Shown here: positions 51,331 to 64,000 of the stretch, in pieces
Numbering within the stretch: the first letter of the stretch is position 1
Layout of the letters: each line of letters opens with the position of its first letter
Source: Monomorium pharaonis
Lineage: Eukaryota; Arthropoda; Insecta; Hymenoptera; Formicidae
Assembly (NCBI RefSeq): GCF_013373865.1
Contig: NC_050470.1
Span: forward strand, 22,586,667-22,650,666
Reading direction: 5' to 3'
DNA: 64,000 nt
Translations under genes and position numbers: made by a program
The notes under the pieces: generated by a model
The model's database searches: none
What the model was told of the DNA's origin: nothing
Seen by the model: the letters and a program-made list of their open reading frames with translations, nothing else

Positions 51331-54300
51331 AAATATGAAGTTACCCTCGCGATAAGATGCGTAGAAAAATTATATCACAGTATAAACTTGTTCACTTTAT
51401 AACAGTGATATCGCGCCAGCTTTATCTCTCTGTTTTACTTTATTCTGTATCCATACACTGTTAACGTGAAATCTCGAAGAATCTTTCCAGGAAGGAAGAG
51501 AAGCTCGTACATGCAAGAACTCGTCGTGAGAGGAACTTCGCGAAGTCACAGTAACGTCGTTAAAGCTACTGAGACTTCGCGTGGTTTTGCGAATAGCACC
51601 CGCTATCTCCGGGTTTGCAATCGAGGTTGATAATTATCGGTTTGATATGGTCTGTCGCACAAACACGAGATCGAATAACTTGTACGGTAGTCACGGCTAT
51701 TACGTCAATACGCTTGATTTTACGCGGTGATATTTTTATCCGTGTAAAAGATGATGACTAATGCGTACCGTTTGATTATTGACTCAATTAACGGCCGATT
51801 TGTTTTGTACGAATTAAAAACAATCTAATGGATTCTTACCATAATATAGTTTTTGTTCAAGTTTCGTTTTACGATTATTTTATTATCTTATAATGGTTTA
51901 TTCAATCTTTCGTGTTTTCAAAAATTTTTCTTGTTTTTTTTTCTGTCATTAAGAACATAATATTACAAAAAAAATTGTTTGGAAAGTAATATAACTTTTA
52001 CATTTACAATCTTTATTTTTTACATTCTAACTTTCATTTATTATTTGATCCGGAAGAATTTAAACAATACAAAATCATAGTCCTAATGATTTCGAGAAGA
52101 TTTCTGTTTCGACACACAATTATACGAATATATTTTCTTTAACCGGAAGTCGAAAGGAAAGGTATACGGCACGATTCCGAAGAAGAAGCCTAGGATACTA
52201 GAGCACGATGATTATCGCACGTCGTGCGGGAGGCCTTTCTTATGTCGCAACGGACGCTCTAATAGAAGACTTTTCGGAGAAGGATCTCGAAAGAAAAGAG
52301 AAGTCCCAACGGTAATGTGCCGGCGTAAAGACGAAGACCCAGGTAAAGCCCGAAGGAGGGTGGAAGGAAAAAAGAGGAAAGACCGGACAGGTGCCACACG
52401 CTGAGGCGCCCATAGGCCGGTTAATGCGATCTCGCCGGCGGTTTCACCGTCTTTCCGCGCCATGAGCCTTTGCGATAATTGTCGCATAAAGTCGACACAT
52501 TATTGCGTTACGGCCTTCCGCGGAGGCCCCGCGAGATATTACGGCCATTCCGCTTGCCCACGTAATGGCGGCCCCACGCGACGCCGCCGCGCCGTCGACA
52601 TCGTCCTCCGGAAGGACGGTACTCCTTCGGAACCATCGCTTCGGAATTAATGGAAATAAGCGCCAAGGGAAGGAAAGGGGGAGCCGCGAGAGCGACAACC
52701 TCGCAGATTTCTCTTCCAGCTTTTCTAAGACGATGAATCGTTCGGGTATAGTTATCGCGTGATTCTTTTCTTTCGTATTTCATATAATCGCGCCGTTTTA
52801 TTACACTCCTGATATATTTGAGCTTTTTCTATACGGAGGTGCCTCTCTCTCTCTCCGGGATTCCTAGATAATTTCTCATTTCTGTCGGCGTCTACTTTCC
52901 GACAATGCAAAAAGACGTGGGATGATGGAGAAAACGTTAGTAATATGTGCGACGCAAATGCCTGGAGAGTTTCCGCGGCATTCTCGAGATCTCTTACCAG
53001 ACTGTTTTCGAGCGAACGAAATTGCAAATGAGTCACTCACTTTGTCGTGATTCCGCTAAGGCAAACAAAAGACATTAACCCTCGATTTCTGCATGTTTTT
53101 AGAAGTCACCGCCTTCGCGCCTCGTACCAGTGCGTGAAGTCTTAAGACACTCGCGTGCACTGTAAGATCTCAACAAGACACCAAAATATGCTAAGAATAG
53201 TTAACTGAAGCTAATTAAAAGAATACTAATTTTTTAAATCTAGACGATCGCTATCAATATCAATGTGATGGCAATTATTCCTGTGAATTTTTTCTAATTC
53301 TATATATAAAAAACATAACAATTGCAATACTAAAGAAAGATGAGTATAAGCATCGGACTAAAGGAATATTCATCCTAATGTAAGTTCTTTCTGTTATACA
53401 TGATTCATTTCCATGAGTTATTAGGGTTCTCATTCGGTGCGAAACATAGTTTGTGGAGCGAACTTCAGCTCTGAAATTGCGTACGCGCTTTTGCGCGTTG
53501 GTGGACGCCGTTTTCTAAATCGCTTACTATCCGCGCCAACTGCTTTCTCTCTTTTTCCTGCGGCTGTCTTCGTTCGTCCCGCCTCGCATCCTTGTCGTTC
53601 ACACGTACGGAGAGCTACGACAATATCCCAAATGACGTTCTATTTTCGCAAGGAGACGTCGATCTCCCAGCCGGTCGTAAAACTGTAGTCGCAGGTGCAT
53701 TAAACCTAGAATAGGCTCCTTGTAACTTTGACTTCGTTGCGCTACAGTGAATGTCTCGCCCTGACTGTGAACAGTTTTGAGCATACAAAGTACGTCTCGC
53801 GCTGAATTTCCAAATAAAATATCCCATAAACAAGAATTTTACGTCAACTGGCTACATAAATCCAACTCCAAAGTCTAAATTATGCAATTGTTTGAATCAG
53901 TTGTTGATAGACTTGACATTAAATTACCTAAATATATAAAATAAAAAATCCCTATGTAACATTAAATATCAATATTTTACAATATTAATAATATATGTTG
54001 GTTTAGCTTATAAACAAAGAAATGTTTTACGTATAAAAATGTAATGCTTATCTAAATTAAGAGAAAAATATATAAATTAATCTCATGTCTGAAAATAGTA
54101 AAAATTATTTGTCATATTAAGCTCAACAAAGATCGTTTTAATTTTCTAAAATCCAGATTTTATTTTTCATAAAGAATGATTATAGTGATATTCAATTTTT
54201 TTAAATAAAGCATTAACATCGTGTTGTTTTATAATTTATGATTATCACGACGCGGGTGTTGCATTTATAGCAAATCGATAAATATCTATTCGCCGCGTCA

Positions 54301-55280
54301 TTTTCTGTATCTATATTTTTTGTTTTGTAAACTTCGCACTTTACGCCACAAGCAAAGATAAGAAAAGTCATCACGCAGCAGAAACTAATTTATCCAATAT
54401 GGAGAATCAACACCCTGTCCTTTTTAATAATTAATTACAGTTATTTATATATAAAATAATCGACAAATAAATTGAAAATAATATGAAATAGTGTAAATTA
54501 TTAAAACAGTTTTTAGTAATAATAATTTATTTTTTTATTGTAAGAGATATAATATTTTCAAAAATGGTTATAACGCTAACAGCTTATTTTAACACATGAC
54601 TTGCATACATGTGAAAAATACAAAAATTTAAAGATAAGATATGAAAATTAGAGATAAAAACAAAATACATGAAAAGTTCAACATTCGAGAAAATTAAAAA
54701 ATTATCATTTATTATTGATAATTATATTATAGCCTATTTATGGTCGACGAAATTCTGTTTGGTAAAGATAATGATGGAATCAGTTCTCGACGGAAATCAT
54801 AATTAATAAGAAAAAATCCCACAAATATTATTTAAAATACAAAAGCATATGAGTTATAGTATACATGTAAAAATAAAAATCACAAAAAAAATTAATTTCA
54901 TTTTTAATCAAATAACAATTCACTTAAATTGATCAATTTGGAACAATTTGATAACGTAACGGGTTTGTATTAATATTGTACATATTAATTTCTGAACATA
55001 TTTCCGTAACAATTTTCAAAGTGTGGTATAGCAATCGACTTCCGCATTGGTTAGCCGCATCCCCTCCGAGATTAGAGATTAATACCACGACAGAAAGAGA
55101 GCGAACTTATCAAGGAAGTGCGCGGTCTGCAGAAGACGGTTTCTCATCCGTTTTTCTCGTGACCAAAGATGATAAATCTCTATGAAGATACGGATGGAGG
55201 AAGCGGCCAAAAAAAGGTTCCTATTTATTGCCCATTGTTAAATATTCATATGTTAAATATCCATTTTACTAATAGTAAAT

Positions 55281-55323
55281 ACACTTTCAATGTCTGTTAA
55301 GCAACAATATACATTGAATGTGT
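55281..55323. repeat. Imperfect 13-bp inverted repeat
   Basis: ACACTTTCAATGT (55281-55293) and ACATTGAATGTGT (55311-55323) pair with one mismatch around a 17-base spacer in AT-rich DNA. It may be the relic of a small inverted-repeat element. Confidence 0.45.
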
Positions 55324-57377
55324 GAGAAATATAACTAGTAATATAAAATGATTTTCACATAGTATTATTTTACAATATATGTAACATAAGGAATAAAAAT
55401 AATCTAATCTGATATTAAATTAATATTATTTATAACGTTAGTTAAAAGTAAAGTAATGTTGAAGACGAAATGTAATAAATTAGATTTATATACTTGTTTA
55501 ATTTGATAGAAACGTTCCGCGTCTATCCAAAAAACGCTCAACTAATCGAGCGTGAACAAAGTTGATTGTACATGATGACTTAAAATCCTTGAAAATTTAG
55601 CAAACTAATATAAAATTTTCAACTTTTCGATTTAAGTAATCGATAAGACTTTGATTAAATAATCCAATTTCACGAAATTTACCGTCCGTTTGCATTGAAC
55701 AATTCCAAAGCAGAATGTTTTTAGTAGAAAGCAGGTAGCTATTAGTAGTAAGTGGAAAATAGTAAGTGGATCAATTAATCACAGCAAAGAGCAAGATCTA
55801 ACCAGGAAATCAATAGTGTTTCTTATACATATAACGCTTTCCTAAAGATATGAAACAGAATGATACTTTATCTACGTGTAATTAATGTAATAAAATTATT
55901 ATTCGTTCATCCATAATGAATATAAAAGTAGGTAAAGTTAGTTTTAATCCGAATAAAATTTTGATTAAATTTATAACATTGTTGCAGCTGTCGACAGAAT
56001 AGACGACAGGAAATATTTTATCATGCCAATAATCTCCATTAGTATGCACGAATCTTTATACATATACGCGAATCCGCTCAAAGAATCGCCATACGTAAAT
56101 CACGATCGATAAAGACATCCTTTTAAGGCAGATATTGAAAAGGGGAAGTATACGGTTTGGTGGGGCAGGGCAGGACAGATGGGCCAATTAAAATTAATCA
56201 CTACAGCTCGAAGTGTCTGGATTCGCAGTATCGAGCCCGCAGCTACTTTTTCGAAGACACCTGGCACCTTATACTTGCACTTAATTCTTCTACGTGACCA
56301 ACCGGGTATAAACTAAAATAATAATAGCATACGCCGATGAGGTTGTAAAAAAGTGATAGCATAAAATGATAGTATCTACAAGGTAAATGTATAGGATATT
56401 TTTTATCTTAATGTATTATTCAAAATAGCTATTAAAATATAGATTTTAAAAAACATAACTTCTAAGCAAATCTCTCTCTCTCTCTTATTATAATATTTTA
56501 ATTATATTAAATTCAATCATATTTAAAACGTTGTATGTATACATGAGAAATAAGAAAATAAATTAATTAAACGGTGAAAATAAATATTAATCTTGTTTTT
56601 GATTAATTTTAGGATATTATTAAGTGTTATTATATTAACATAACAGCATTATGTAAGTCCCATGTAAGAAATGTTATGTTAAAAACTAATAAATTATGAA
56701 AAGTAATATTTTCCCTAGAAATTTCTATTAAAGAAAGTTTATTGTGAAGAAATTCGTGAAGTAATTTTTGTTTAAATGAGTTTAAGTGATTTGGTTGATT
56801 TTAGGACACTTTATATAAGTATATTTTTAATAATCTTAGAATAGCACTCGACTAGCTGCGATCGAAGATAAGTTTTAAAGAAATACGCACAGTACAAAAA
56901 ATGTTATATACATTCAATCAAAAGTTATTTCAGTAACGTAGCAAGTGGTTCGTAATTTTAACGAGCTGAGACTAAAGTAAAAAGACTAATGAGTAACGAG
57001 AGACGATAATACCGTCAAAGACGGAAAATAAAGACAAATTCGTTAGCTGTGACAATTATACTTGTAGTCGCATTTAACATATAATATTTCTACTGATTTT
57101 TTTTCTATCAATTTTATATTAAAATTAGCATATATTTAATTTTTAAAAGAGCTTAAAATATTCGTTATTTTATTTCGCTATTTTAATTAACTCGTTAAAC
57201 TAATATTAAATATTAAAACTTGATATAAAATTTTACAATATCATAAAATATATATTTATTTCATAATACACACATATCATAATAACGGGTTTTTATATTT
57301 AAGAGTCATACTTTTTAAAGGTATGTTACCTGTACTTGATCTATCGATATTCTACCGATAGACGACTAATTCGATTT

Positions 57378-57500
57378 GTTTGAACATCTGGATGTTTGAC
57401 TAGTCGAATATTTGGAGACCAGGATTTTCGAGACGTTAGTATACTCGAAAGCCTAAATATTTTTCGGGTGTTTGCATACTCGAGTCAATATTGAATGTTT
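57378..57500 (+). repeat. Degenerate short tandem motif
   Basis: A motif of the form GTTTG.ATA.TCGA...ATATT recurs at 57394, 57435 and 57470 (spacings 41 and 35 bp), with a partial GTTTGAA at 57378. Copies differ at many positions. The block is bounded by AT-rich sequence on its left and right. Confidence 0.45.
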
Positions 57501-60042
57501 CCGTAGTGATCGGGTTCTAAATAATGCGCTCCGAATCCCGCACGTGTCAACGCGTCTCGGTTTCATAGAATAGCTATGGTTTGAAATCTGGCAGCATTTA
57601 ATAAATTAAACAGTCGAAAATTCTATCAAATTATATAAAATTTTATTGTTCAAAACATTATAATATTCTTGAAGAGCATATTTAATAAATATGTTTTAAA
57701 TTTATATCCAGTTATTAAAAAATTTAATGTTATTGAAATATTATTGAAGTATATTTTCTTCTAATCTAATCTTTTAAATTTTGAGACATTTTTGGGGGAC
57801 TTTTATTCATATTTAATATATCTTCAGCTTTTAATGTCGATAAAAAGACAATTAGTGGTTGAAAAGATGGAGAAAGGAAAGAAAAAAAACTTGGAGAGCA
57901 ACGAGGAAGAAGTAGCAACGCGGGGAATTTATTGCCGGTACGGTCCGAAAGAGTGGCGAGAAGTAGGCAGGAACGTTTAGAGGCAGCCTCGCCAACAAAC
58001 AAGAAGTTCGAAACGGGAGGAGGGACGAGATGCTTACAAATGAGAGGTAGGAGAAAACAGGAACCTGAAAAGCCCATGTAACAGGTGTAATGGGTGAACC
58101 TTGAACACTACAAAATTGCGCGCATCTAAACCATGACTAGGCTGTTTAACATTTGCATTTATAATGGCACCATTTTTACCGTTCATTCGATATAGATAAA
58201 AAATTAATTTCGGGAAATTTAACAGCGAATATTCTGAATAACATATCCATTGAGTCAAGCCTCTTTTGTTTTTTTAGTTTTTTATATTATTGAAAAACTG
58301 CGGTTGTACAATTTATGAAACTTATAGGAAAATGTCGCATCTTTCTTATCAGTCTTTACGGGTATGCATTGTGTATTCCGTATTTAATTAATAAATACAT
58401 ACTTATGCATTCTGTACGCTCTAGATATAAAAAAATTAAAAGCCAAAGCATTAATGAAATAAATCGGGAATTTCAAAGATCTCTAAAAACACATTAAATT
58501 TTTCAGATGTTTCAACATTCAGAGATGTTTCAAAAAAAAATATATAAAAATTAATGTCTCCTTTAATTTATTAAAAATATGTTAATATATTTTGCTTATT
58601 TACATGCATTTTTGCGGAATATCGCTTTTTGTCATATATTATGCGAGAAATGCGTCGATCCTTTGGGAACCACTGAGAGCCTCGGGGACGTCAAACACAA
58701 GGCTGCCGTAAGAGGAAGAGAACGGCGATCTGATCTCCGATAAGAGTTGCTTCTGTATGTATACGAGCGGCGAATACGAGAGCGCGGGAAGAGGCAAAGG
58801 AACCTCATGTACCTCATCTTCGGTTCTCGAGGCGCGTGGTCAGATATCGATATCTCGCGATGCGTTTTCTCCCGCAACGAATATCTATCGATCGGCATCT
58901 TGCGAAGAAGTAGAGATTAGAGATGTAGACAAATGCTTGATTGATTAATTAAAGCACTACTCTTTCTTCATATCAGTTTCATAACAATATATTTTTTTAA
59001 TGACCATTCAAATTTTTAGTTGATAAAGAAATAAATGTTTTATAATTTATAATTTATGTTTCCCGAAATAGCGGGAAGAATTGAATTTTTTAATAATAGG
59101 ATACACACAAATTTGAAATAGACTTATTAGACTCTTCAAGAATATTTCGGACATTAGATAACTTTTCTGACTATCTATCTGCTTTCTCAATGTTCTTATT
59201 CTACAATCATTTTTATGATTGTAACGAATACTTGAAATTATTAATTATTAACATTATAATTAAATGCGACTCTTAAATAGTTCCAAATAAAAGACTCTCT
59301 CCGTTAATTAATTGTTAAAAAATTGGTATATATATTATTCTCGGCGTACTTGGAAAAAAAAATTTTCCTCGATACTTCCGTGCTAAGAGGAACTAGGAGA
59401 AATAAAGAGTAACCGCGAAAGTCAGTTGAGAGAAGTTTGATTCGACTTGTTAACTCCGGTAGCACTTCGGCAACTTCGCGATCGCGCGCGGCAGGTATGT
59501 ACACCTACTTAACGACCCAGGCCCAACCCAGCTACCTGTTCGACCATAGAGAATGATCGTTTTCCTAGCGCCGGCGATCGTTCATCGACGGCAACGGTTG
59601 CGGAAACGAGCAAACCGCAAGATGAAGGTGGGAGGCCTAGGAAGAGGTATGACGATAGGCGATGGAAAACGAGAACAACGAGAATTGGTCGGGAGATTAA
59701 TGCCTCGAGTGCGAGAGTCGAGTGTTATCGCTGTAAATGAATAAAATCAGCGCGGTCGGTACATCGTTAAGCCTTCATTGCATCGTGTTACTTTCGAGCA
59801 ATAACCTAAATATTCTAGATGTATATACGACGTGCTTCATTTGTGCCAAAGTTTTATTAATTTCACACGTTAGAAATGGATAAAAGTAATTATTGCCACG
59901 TAACAATACGCGTCGTGTACATATACTTTTGTTTTGTAAAAATATGGATAAAAGTCACGACTATTAGAGGTAAATTTTTTTAATTACTTCAGTTATTATA
60001 TTTTCTATATATTCATAAGTTTTATTTAAGAAATTTTTTGAC

Positions 60043-60231
60043 ATGTACATCTTTGTTGAACGTTTCTATATTCTACATATATATGAATCGTCGTGAAGAC
60101 TTGAGCGCCAATAATAACGCCAAAGTGTAATTTATTATGTATTTATAAGAGTTTTTTTTATCGTCGTAATACTTTGGCAGATAATCTTCACGTCCATATT
60201 TTACAACTAGAGAAACCTGTTATATGTACAT
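60043..60231. repeat. Long imperfect inverted repeat
   Basis: Arms 60043-60126 and 60171-60231 share collinear inverted blocks: ATGTACAT/ATGTACAT, GTTTCT/AGAAAC, CGTGAAGA/TCTTCACG and GCCAAAGT/ACTTTGGC, around a 44-base spacer. Block spacing differs between arms, so it is an aged palindrome, perhaps a MITE remnant. Confidence 0.5.
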
Positions 60232-61562
60232 TTATGGAGATATTATGTAAGAATTACTAGCATACATATTAAAAAATCTTATGAATTATGAAACGCATTA
60301 AATATGACGCGACATTAGTAGACGTATATGAAAGAAGATTTGTTATCGATGGATAAAACGACTTTTATAATATCAATATGGACAAATATTAATATATGCT
60401 TGTAATTGTTATCAATATGTGATAACACTAAATTGGGCACATGTACACTTTGTGACGTATCGGAATTTCAATATTTGATTTTCAATTTTGCATTTGATTT
60501 TAATATTCTGTACATTTTATAATATCTTTACATAAAGTATACATATTATACATTTAACACGTGTTTTAGTACCTCATATTTTTCGACCGTGTTAAATAAA
60601 CTTCAATTTTAATTGACGCACGTACATGCCACATAATTTGTTTTAAATACAAAATACTGTAAGAGAAATTACAAGCGTGAAAGTATCTTCGCTCCTTTTC
60701 TACGTTGGCATATTAAAACAATGGCGTCGCACGTTGTATTATGCGAGCTATTTTTTTCTTACGCCAATCAAACACGCCGATGCAAACCGAACCGGTTGTT
60801 CGGGATTCACTTTGAAAAGTAACGACAAGCTTCACATTTATCGTTCGGATATTCCGCGTGCGAATGTAATGGTAGCTTCATACACGAGAGTGCGGCGCAG
60901 CCTCTGAAACGCGAGATGCGCGACCTTGAACTCGTATCCCAGGGTCGATCGATAGGCGCCACGCGCATCTCCTGACCTATATAAACATCGGGAATTCCGG
61001 GAGAGGGAATTATGAGCGGCGGCGAGTGCGAGCACCTTGCGAACTTTCTCCATGTAAATAACAAACAAAGTATTAAAATATCTGGGATCTTTGCACTCTG
61101 ATACGCGCGTTATCGTCGAATTTTACTCTAAACAGTATAAAAACAAATTTTAACACTGTAAGCTGTGTTGATAAATCGTAAACGTTTACGCAAATCATAC
61201 TCTATAAACATATTGCGTAATGATTTTAAATTAAAGAAGGGTTATCGGCTCACATCGTGAACATGTTCCAAAACCGTGTTAACAACGGACTAAAAAAAAA
61301 TATATATATATATCTCGGGAGCGACAGGGATAATCGATGACCACTATTTATTTGTTTTTAAATTGTCGGACGTCGGTTATTTTCGTGGGCACTCGCATAA
61401 CGGGTCTTCTATTGTTTTGGAAATTTCAAAAACATGATTCACTGATAAATGAAACGTGCGCTCGGCTTCGAACTGGCGATCGATTAAAATGCAAATTCAC
61501 CATCGTCCAATTAACAGTAAACATGCAGCTTGTCTCGCGCGAACGTTGATTTTTGTTAGCCG

Positions 61563-61564
61563 GC

Positions 61565-61595
<31 letters not shown>

Positions 61596-61597
61596 TG
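61563..61597. repeat. (CG)n(TG)n alternating tract
   Basis: About 17 bases of alternating GC joined directly to about 18 bases of GT, a continuous purine-pyrimidine alternation of the type that most readily forms Z-DNA. Confidence 0.9.
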
Positions 61598-63043
61598 GTG
61601 TGTGACTCGCGACAAAGCGCGATCTCGCGCCGATAGGCAATTAACGATCCTCGCTGGCGAGGAGAAGGCGAAAAATTCGTCACCGGAAATCGCGAATCGC
61701 TACGTCACGTCCGTTGCGTATGTTCGCCGTCGGATCGCCGCCGCGCCTGTGCGATCTGCTTACATTAAGGTGGTGAATCGCGGCAAGAGGCACTTACCGC
61801 GATACGAAGACTCGCGTGAGGGTTAATTACTCCGTTAAATCTGCCACGTTGCAACGCGGAATGTTAGTGGGAGTATTGGGCATCGCGACATGCCACGGCA
61901 TATAAAACTGGCAGATATGACCGGCTGCTGCTTGTCCCAGACACGTACATTGTAGGTATATTATATCCAACTTTGGTTGCATATGGTCCGTCAGGGGTGA
62001 TTACATTAATATTGATTAATTTTAAGTTTATAATTTTTTACTTCATTAAAAATTGATTAATTTTGTCAGTTTTTATCACAAAAAAATCCGTACTCCTGTC
62101 AATTGATGTTACATTTAATTGAAACTGAAGTTTATAGTGCGACAAAAATTAAATTAAACTGTCGAAAATTAATAAGTTGCCGTGTTATTACGTTTCTTAT
62201 GAAAAGATAATCTAAATGAAGTTTTTATAAATTCGATGAATTTTATATCAGTGTTATGCAGAAAATTGCCACTTGTAAACATAATATGATAAATAGAAGC
62301 TTCTTGTCGCACGCTATAATGGCGAATAATGTTTAAGATAATGGTTTTGAGATTGTAATGGAGAATAATCTGTGTTTGGCACCTTTCGGCCTCGAAATGC
62401 AGATTGTCGCGTATCATTTTAAGTGATCCAAAGTCCTGCGGGAGATTTCGAGGGATTTATTAGCAAAAATATTGTACCGGTATCGCAACGTTCAAGTGAG
62501 ATACTGCTCAATCGCGAACGACGCGATTTATTCATGCGAATATACTTCACGGACTTCGCCACAACATTTATACTCCTCATTATCAGTTTTACAAGATATT
62601 TTAGCGAATATATTACGCCATCATTGTCGCCAGGATGCGACATCTTCGCTCAGCTTTCGCTGCAATATTTGTTTGTTACCGTTTGGATAAGCCTTTCGCA
62701 TTTTATGTTCTACTAACTTTCAAGTATCGTGACATCATAAAAGTGCCAAGTAAAATGTTAATCCAAGTTATGCGACAATGAATTAAATCGAAATTGCTTA
62801 AACTCAGAATTAACGAAAGAGATCCTTCGAAATAATTCAAAAATTACTGAAAATTAGCACGCTGCCGTTATACTGGTGCGTCATATTAGCCGATCTTTGA
62901 TTCAGCTTTCGCGTATCATTACTTGACACACCCGCAATGAAACGTAATTGCGATAAGCCGCGATATATTTTCCGACACGAGCCAGAACACTCTGTGCGAG
63001 ACGCCTGGCTGGAGTGGACCGGTCCATAGGCGCGACGCAGCTT

Positions 63044-63068
63044 CTGCTGCTGCTGCTGCTGCTGCTGC
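63044..63068. repeat. (CTG)8 microsatellite
   Basis: Perfect CTG run inside a GC-rich block. Minus-strand frames read poly-Gln, poly-Ser or poly-Ala, but none of the frames around it has recognisable domain content. Confidence 0.85.
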
Positions 63069-64000
63069 ACGAGCGGAGAGCGATATTGATTTCCAGCGGG
63101 AGTGTGGAGGAGGAGCGGACGACATACCGCACATAGCGCGCCCGTGTGCATTGTGCCGTGGAGCGGCACCCAACCGACCTGTGCAACTCCGTGCCATGCC
63201 GAGGGGTGGGGTGGTGGGATTCACGGTCAAGGCCGGTGAAACCAACCCTTCGTGTTATCCTCGTGCGACCCTCGCTCTCACCCACCCGGCACGCGCGCCC
63301 GGTTAAGCTTTACGGTGTTGTGATTAACGACCTCAACCTCCGCGCGCTTGTGTGTATCTATATCTCGCGGCTAGAACGACCAACGTCATCCTATACGGCT
63401 GTGAGAGATGCGGTGCAGAGTTCGTTAATATCGTTTATCTAGAGCATTAATATTCCGAGCCACACGCAAAACACAATTCTTCCACGTTTGCAGATTAATG
63501 TGAGAGAAATTTTTTGGGGAAAGAACAAAATGCCAATCCCGCAATTGCGTAAATCCTGAACTACGTGTTTTGCATAATTAACTTCTTTGTTCCATTGTAT
63601 TAAACATCGAGGCAACTTGAAAGTATTCTTACGCACCCGTTACATTCATAAATCACTGACATTCTACATTTTTTTAAGCAATAAACGGTGCTCCTTCGCG
63701 TAAATCAGGTGTATTCGCCGGTGTCCACAAGACTGGAAGAATTTCGCGTGGGACGCTGAAGCGATGCCGAAGCAAAATTCGCCTCTGTGTCGAGCCACAG
63801 GTTGGCTACCCTACTCGCCCGCTGAGGTGTACATTTTAGAATCGTTGGCACGAAGTTACCTTGGGAGGGGGAGACCGGGCGAGAGGGACCGCCGCCGCCG
63901 CCGGGACGGACGACGGTTTTACACACGCAAAGCGTTTACTTTCCACAGATCTCACGGCGGCGTGCGGCGGCGGGAATCGACGGAGGACAGACAACGGTAT

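Larger units (their letters stand above)
50355..57377. other. Mostly AT-rich intergenic DNA
   Basis: One GC-rich block at 52150-52750 carries overlapping frames on both strands with no recognisable domain. 53840-57370 is long and AT-rich, with only low-complexity sequence and one small inverted repeat. Confidence 0.5.
57501..64000. other. Intergenic; GC-rich right edge
   Basis: Blocks at 58640-58900, 59460-59720, 61560-61880, 62890-63440 and 63700-64000 are GC-rich. At the right edge a minus-strand AAG|GTAACT donor (63862/63861) follows CpG-rich UTR-like sequence and could end a 5' exon of a minus-strand gene, possibly klu itself. A 36-codon plus-strand frame starting at ATG 63196 is protein-like but unrecognised. 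Confidence 0.4.

Noticed and set aside
1..64000. tRNA, rRNA, snRNA, known miRNA and CRISPR search by eye
   Set aside because: No paired A/B boxes, cloverleaf, recognised miRNA seed or regularly spaced direct repeats were found; absence is only as good as a manual scan.

Overview
The window reads as nuclear DNA of an insect, most likely a hymenopteran and perhaps an ant. It has a small number of split genes and long non-coding stretches. AT-rich background alternates with short GC-rich blocks that are unusually dense in CpG, as in many hymenopteran genomes. There are many dinucleotide microsatellites, one decayed non-LTR retrotransposon and small TA-flanked inverted-repeat elements. There are no operons, no bacterial features, no CRISPR array and no tRNA or rRNA gene that I could recognise.

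The one gene identified with confidence is on the minus strand at 28805-30424. It is the large 3'-terminal coding exon of an EGR/WT1-like four-finger zinc-finger transcription factor, recognised as klumpfuss (klu). The exon starts at a clear splice acceptor in phase 0 and carries a basic nuclear-localisation stretch, a His-rich run, a PLDLS CtBP-binding motif, four C2H2 fingers and a C-terminal IKAE SUMO-type motif. The start codon must lie in an upstream exon at higher coordinates, or at an internal Met. Two upstream phase-0 mini-exons could supply it: 42787-42825 (better donor) and 33068-33124. If the first is right, most of 30425-42786 is a klu intron.

Region by region. 1-4.9 kb is CpG-rich, with a small TA-flanked hairpin element, a set of diverged direct repeats, and two candidate minus-strand coding fragments: a first exon at 1809-1907, and a C-terminal exon pair at 3468-3685 joined across a 65-nt intron. 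4.4-6.2 kb has possible plus-strand 5' exons. 11.35-12.48 kb holds a 5'-truncated, mutated CR1/L2/Jockey-type retrotransposon on the minus strand. 12.5-28.3 kb is a gene desert with microsatellites and GC-rich blocks. 28.3-30.4 kb is the 3'UTR and last exon of klu. 30.4-64 kb is mostly non-coding, with a 398-bp MITE (49651-50048), a diverged direct repeat on either side of it, and several inverted repeats.

The observation I consider most worth checking is a set of ten exact GCGTGGGCG/GCGTGGGTG words, the classic EGR/WT1 finger site. They lie on both sides of klu in non-coding DNA, including three within about 1 kb at 40.3-41.3 kb. klu encodes EGR/WT1-type fingers, so this suggests autoregulatory or EGR-responsive enhancers.
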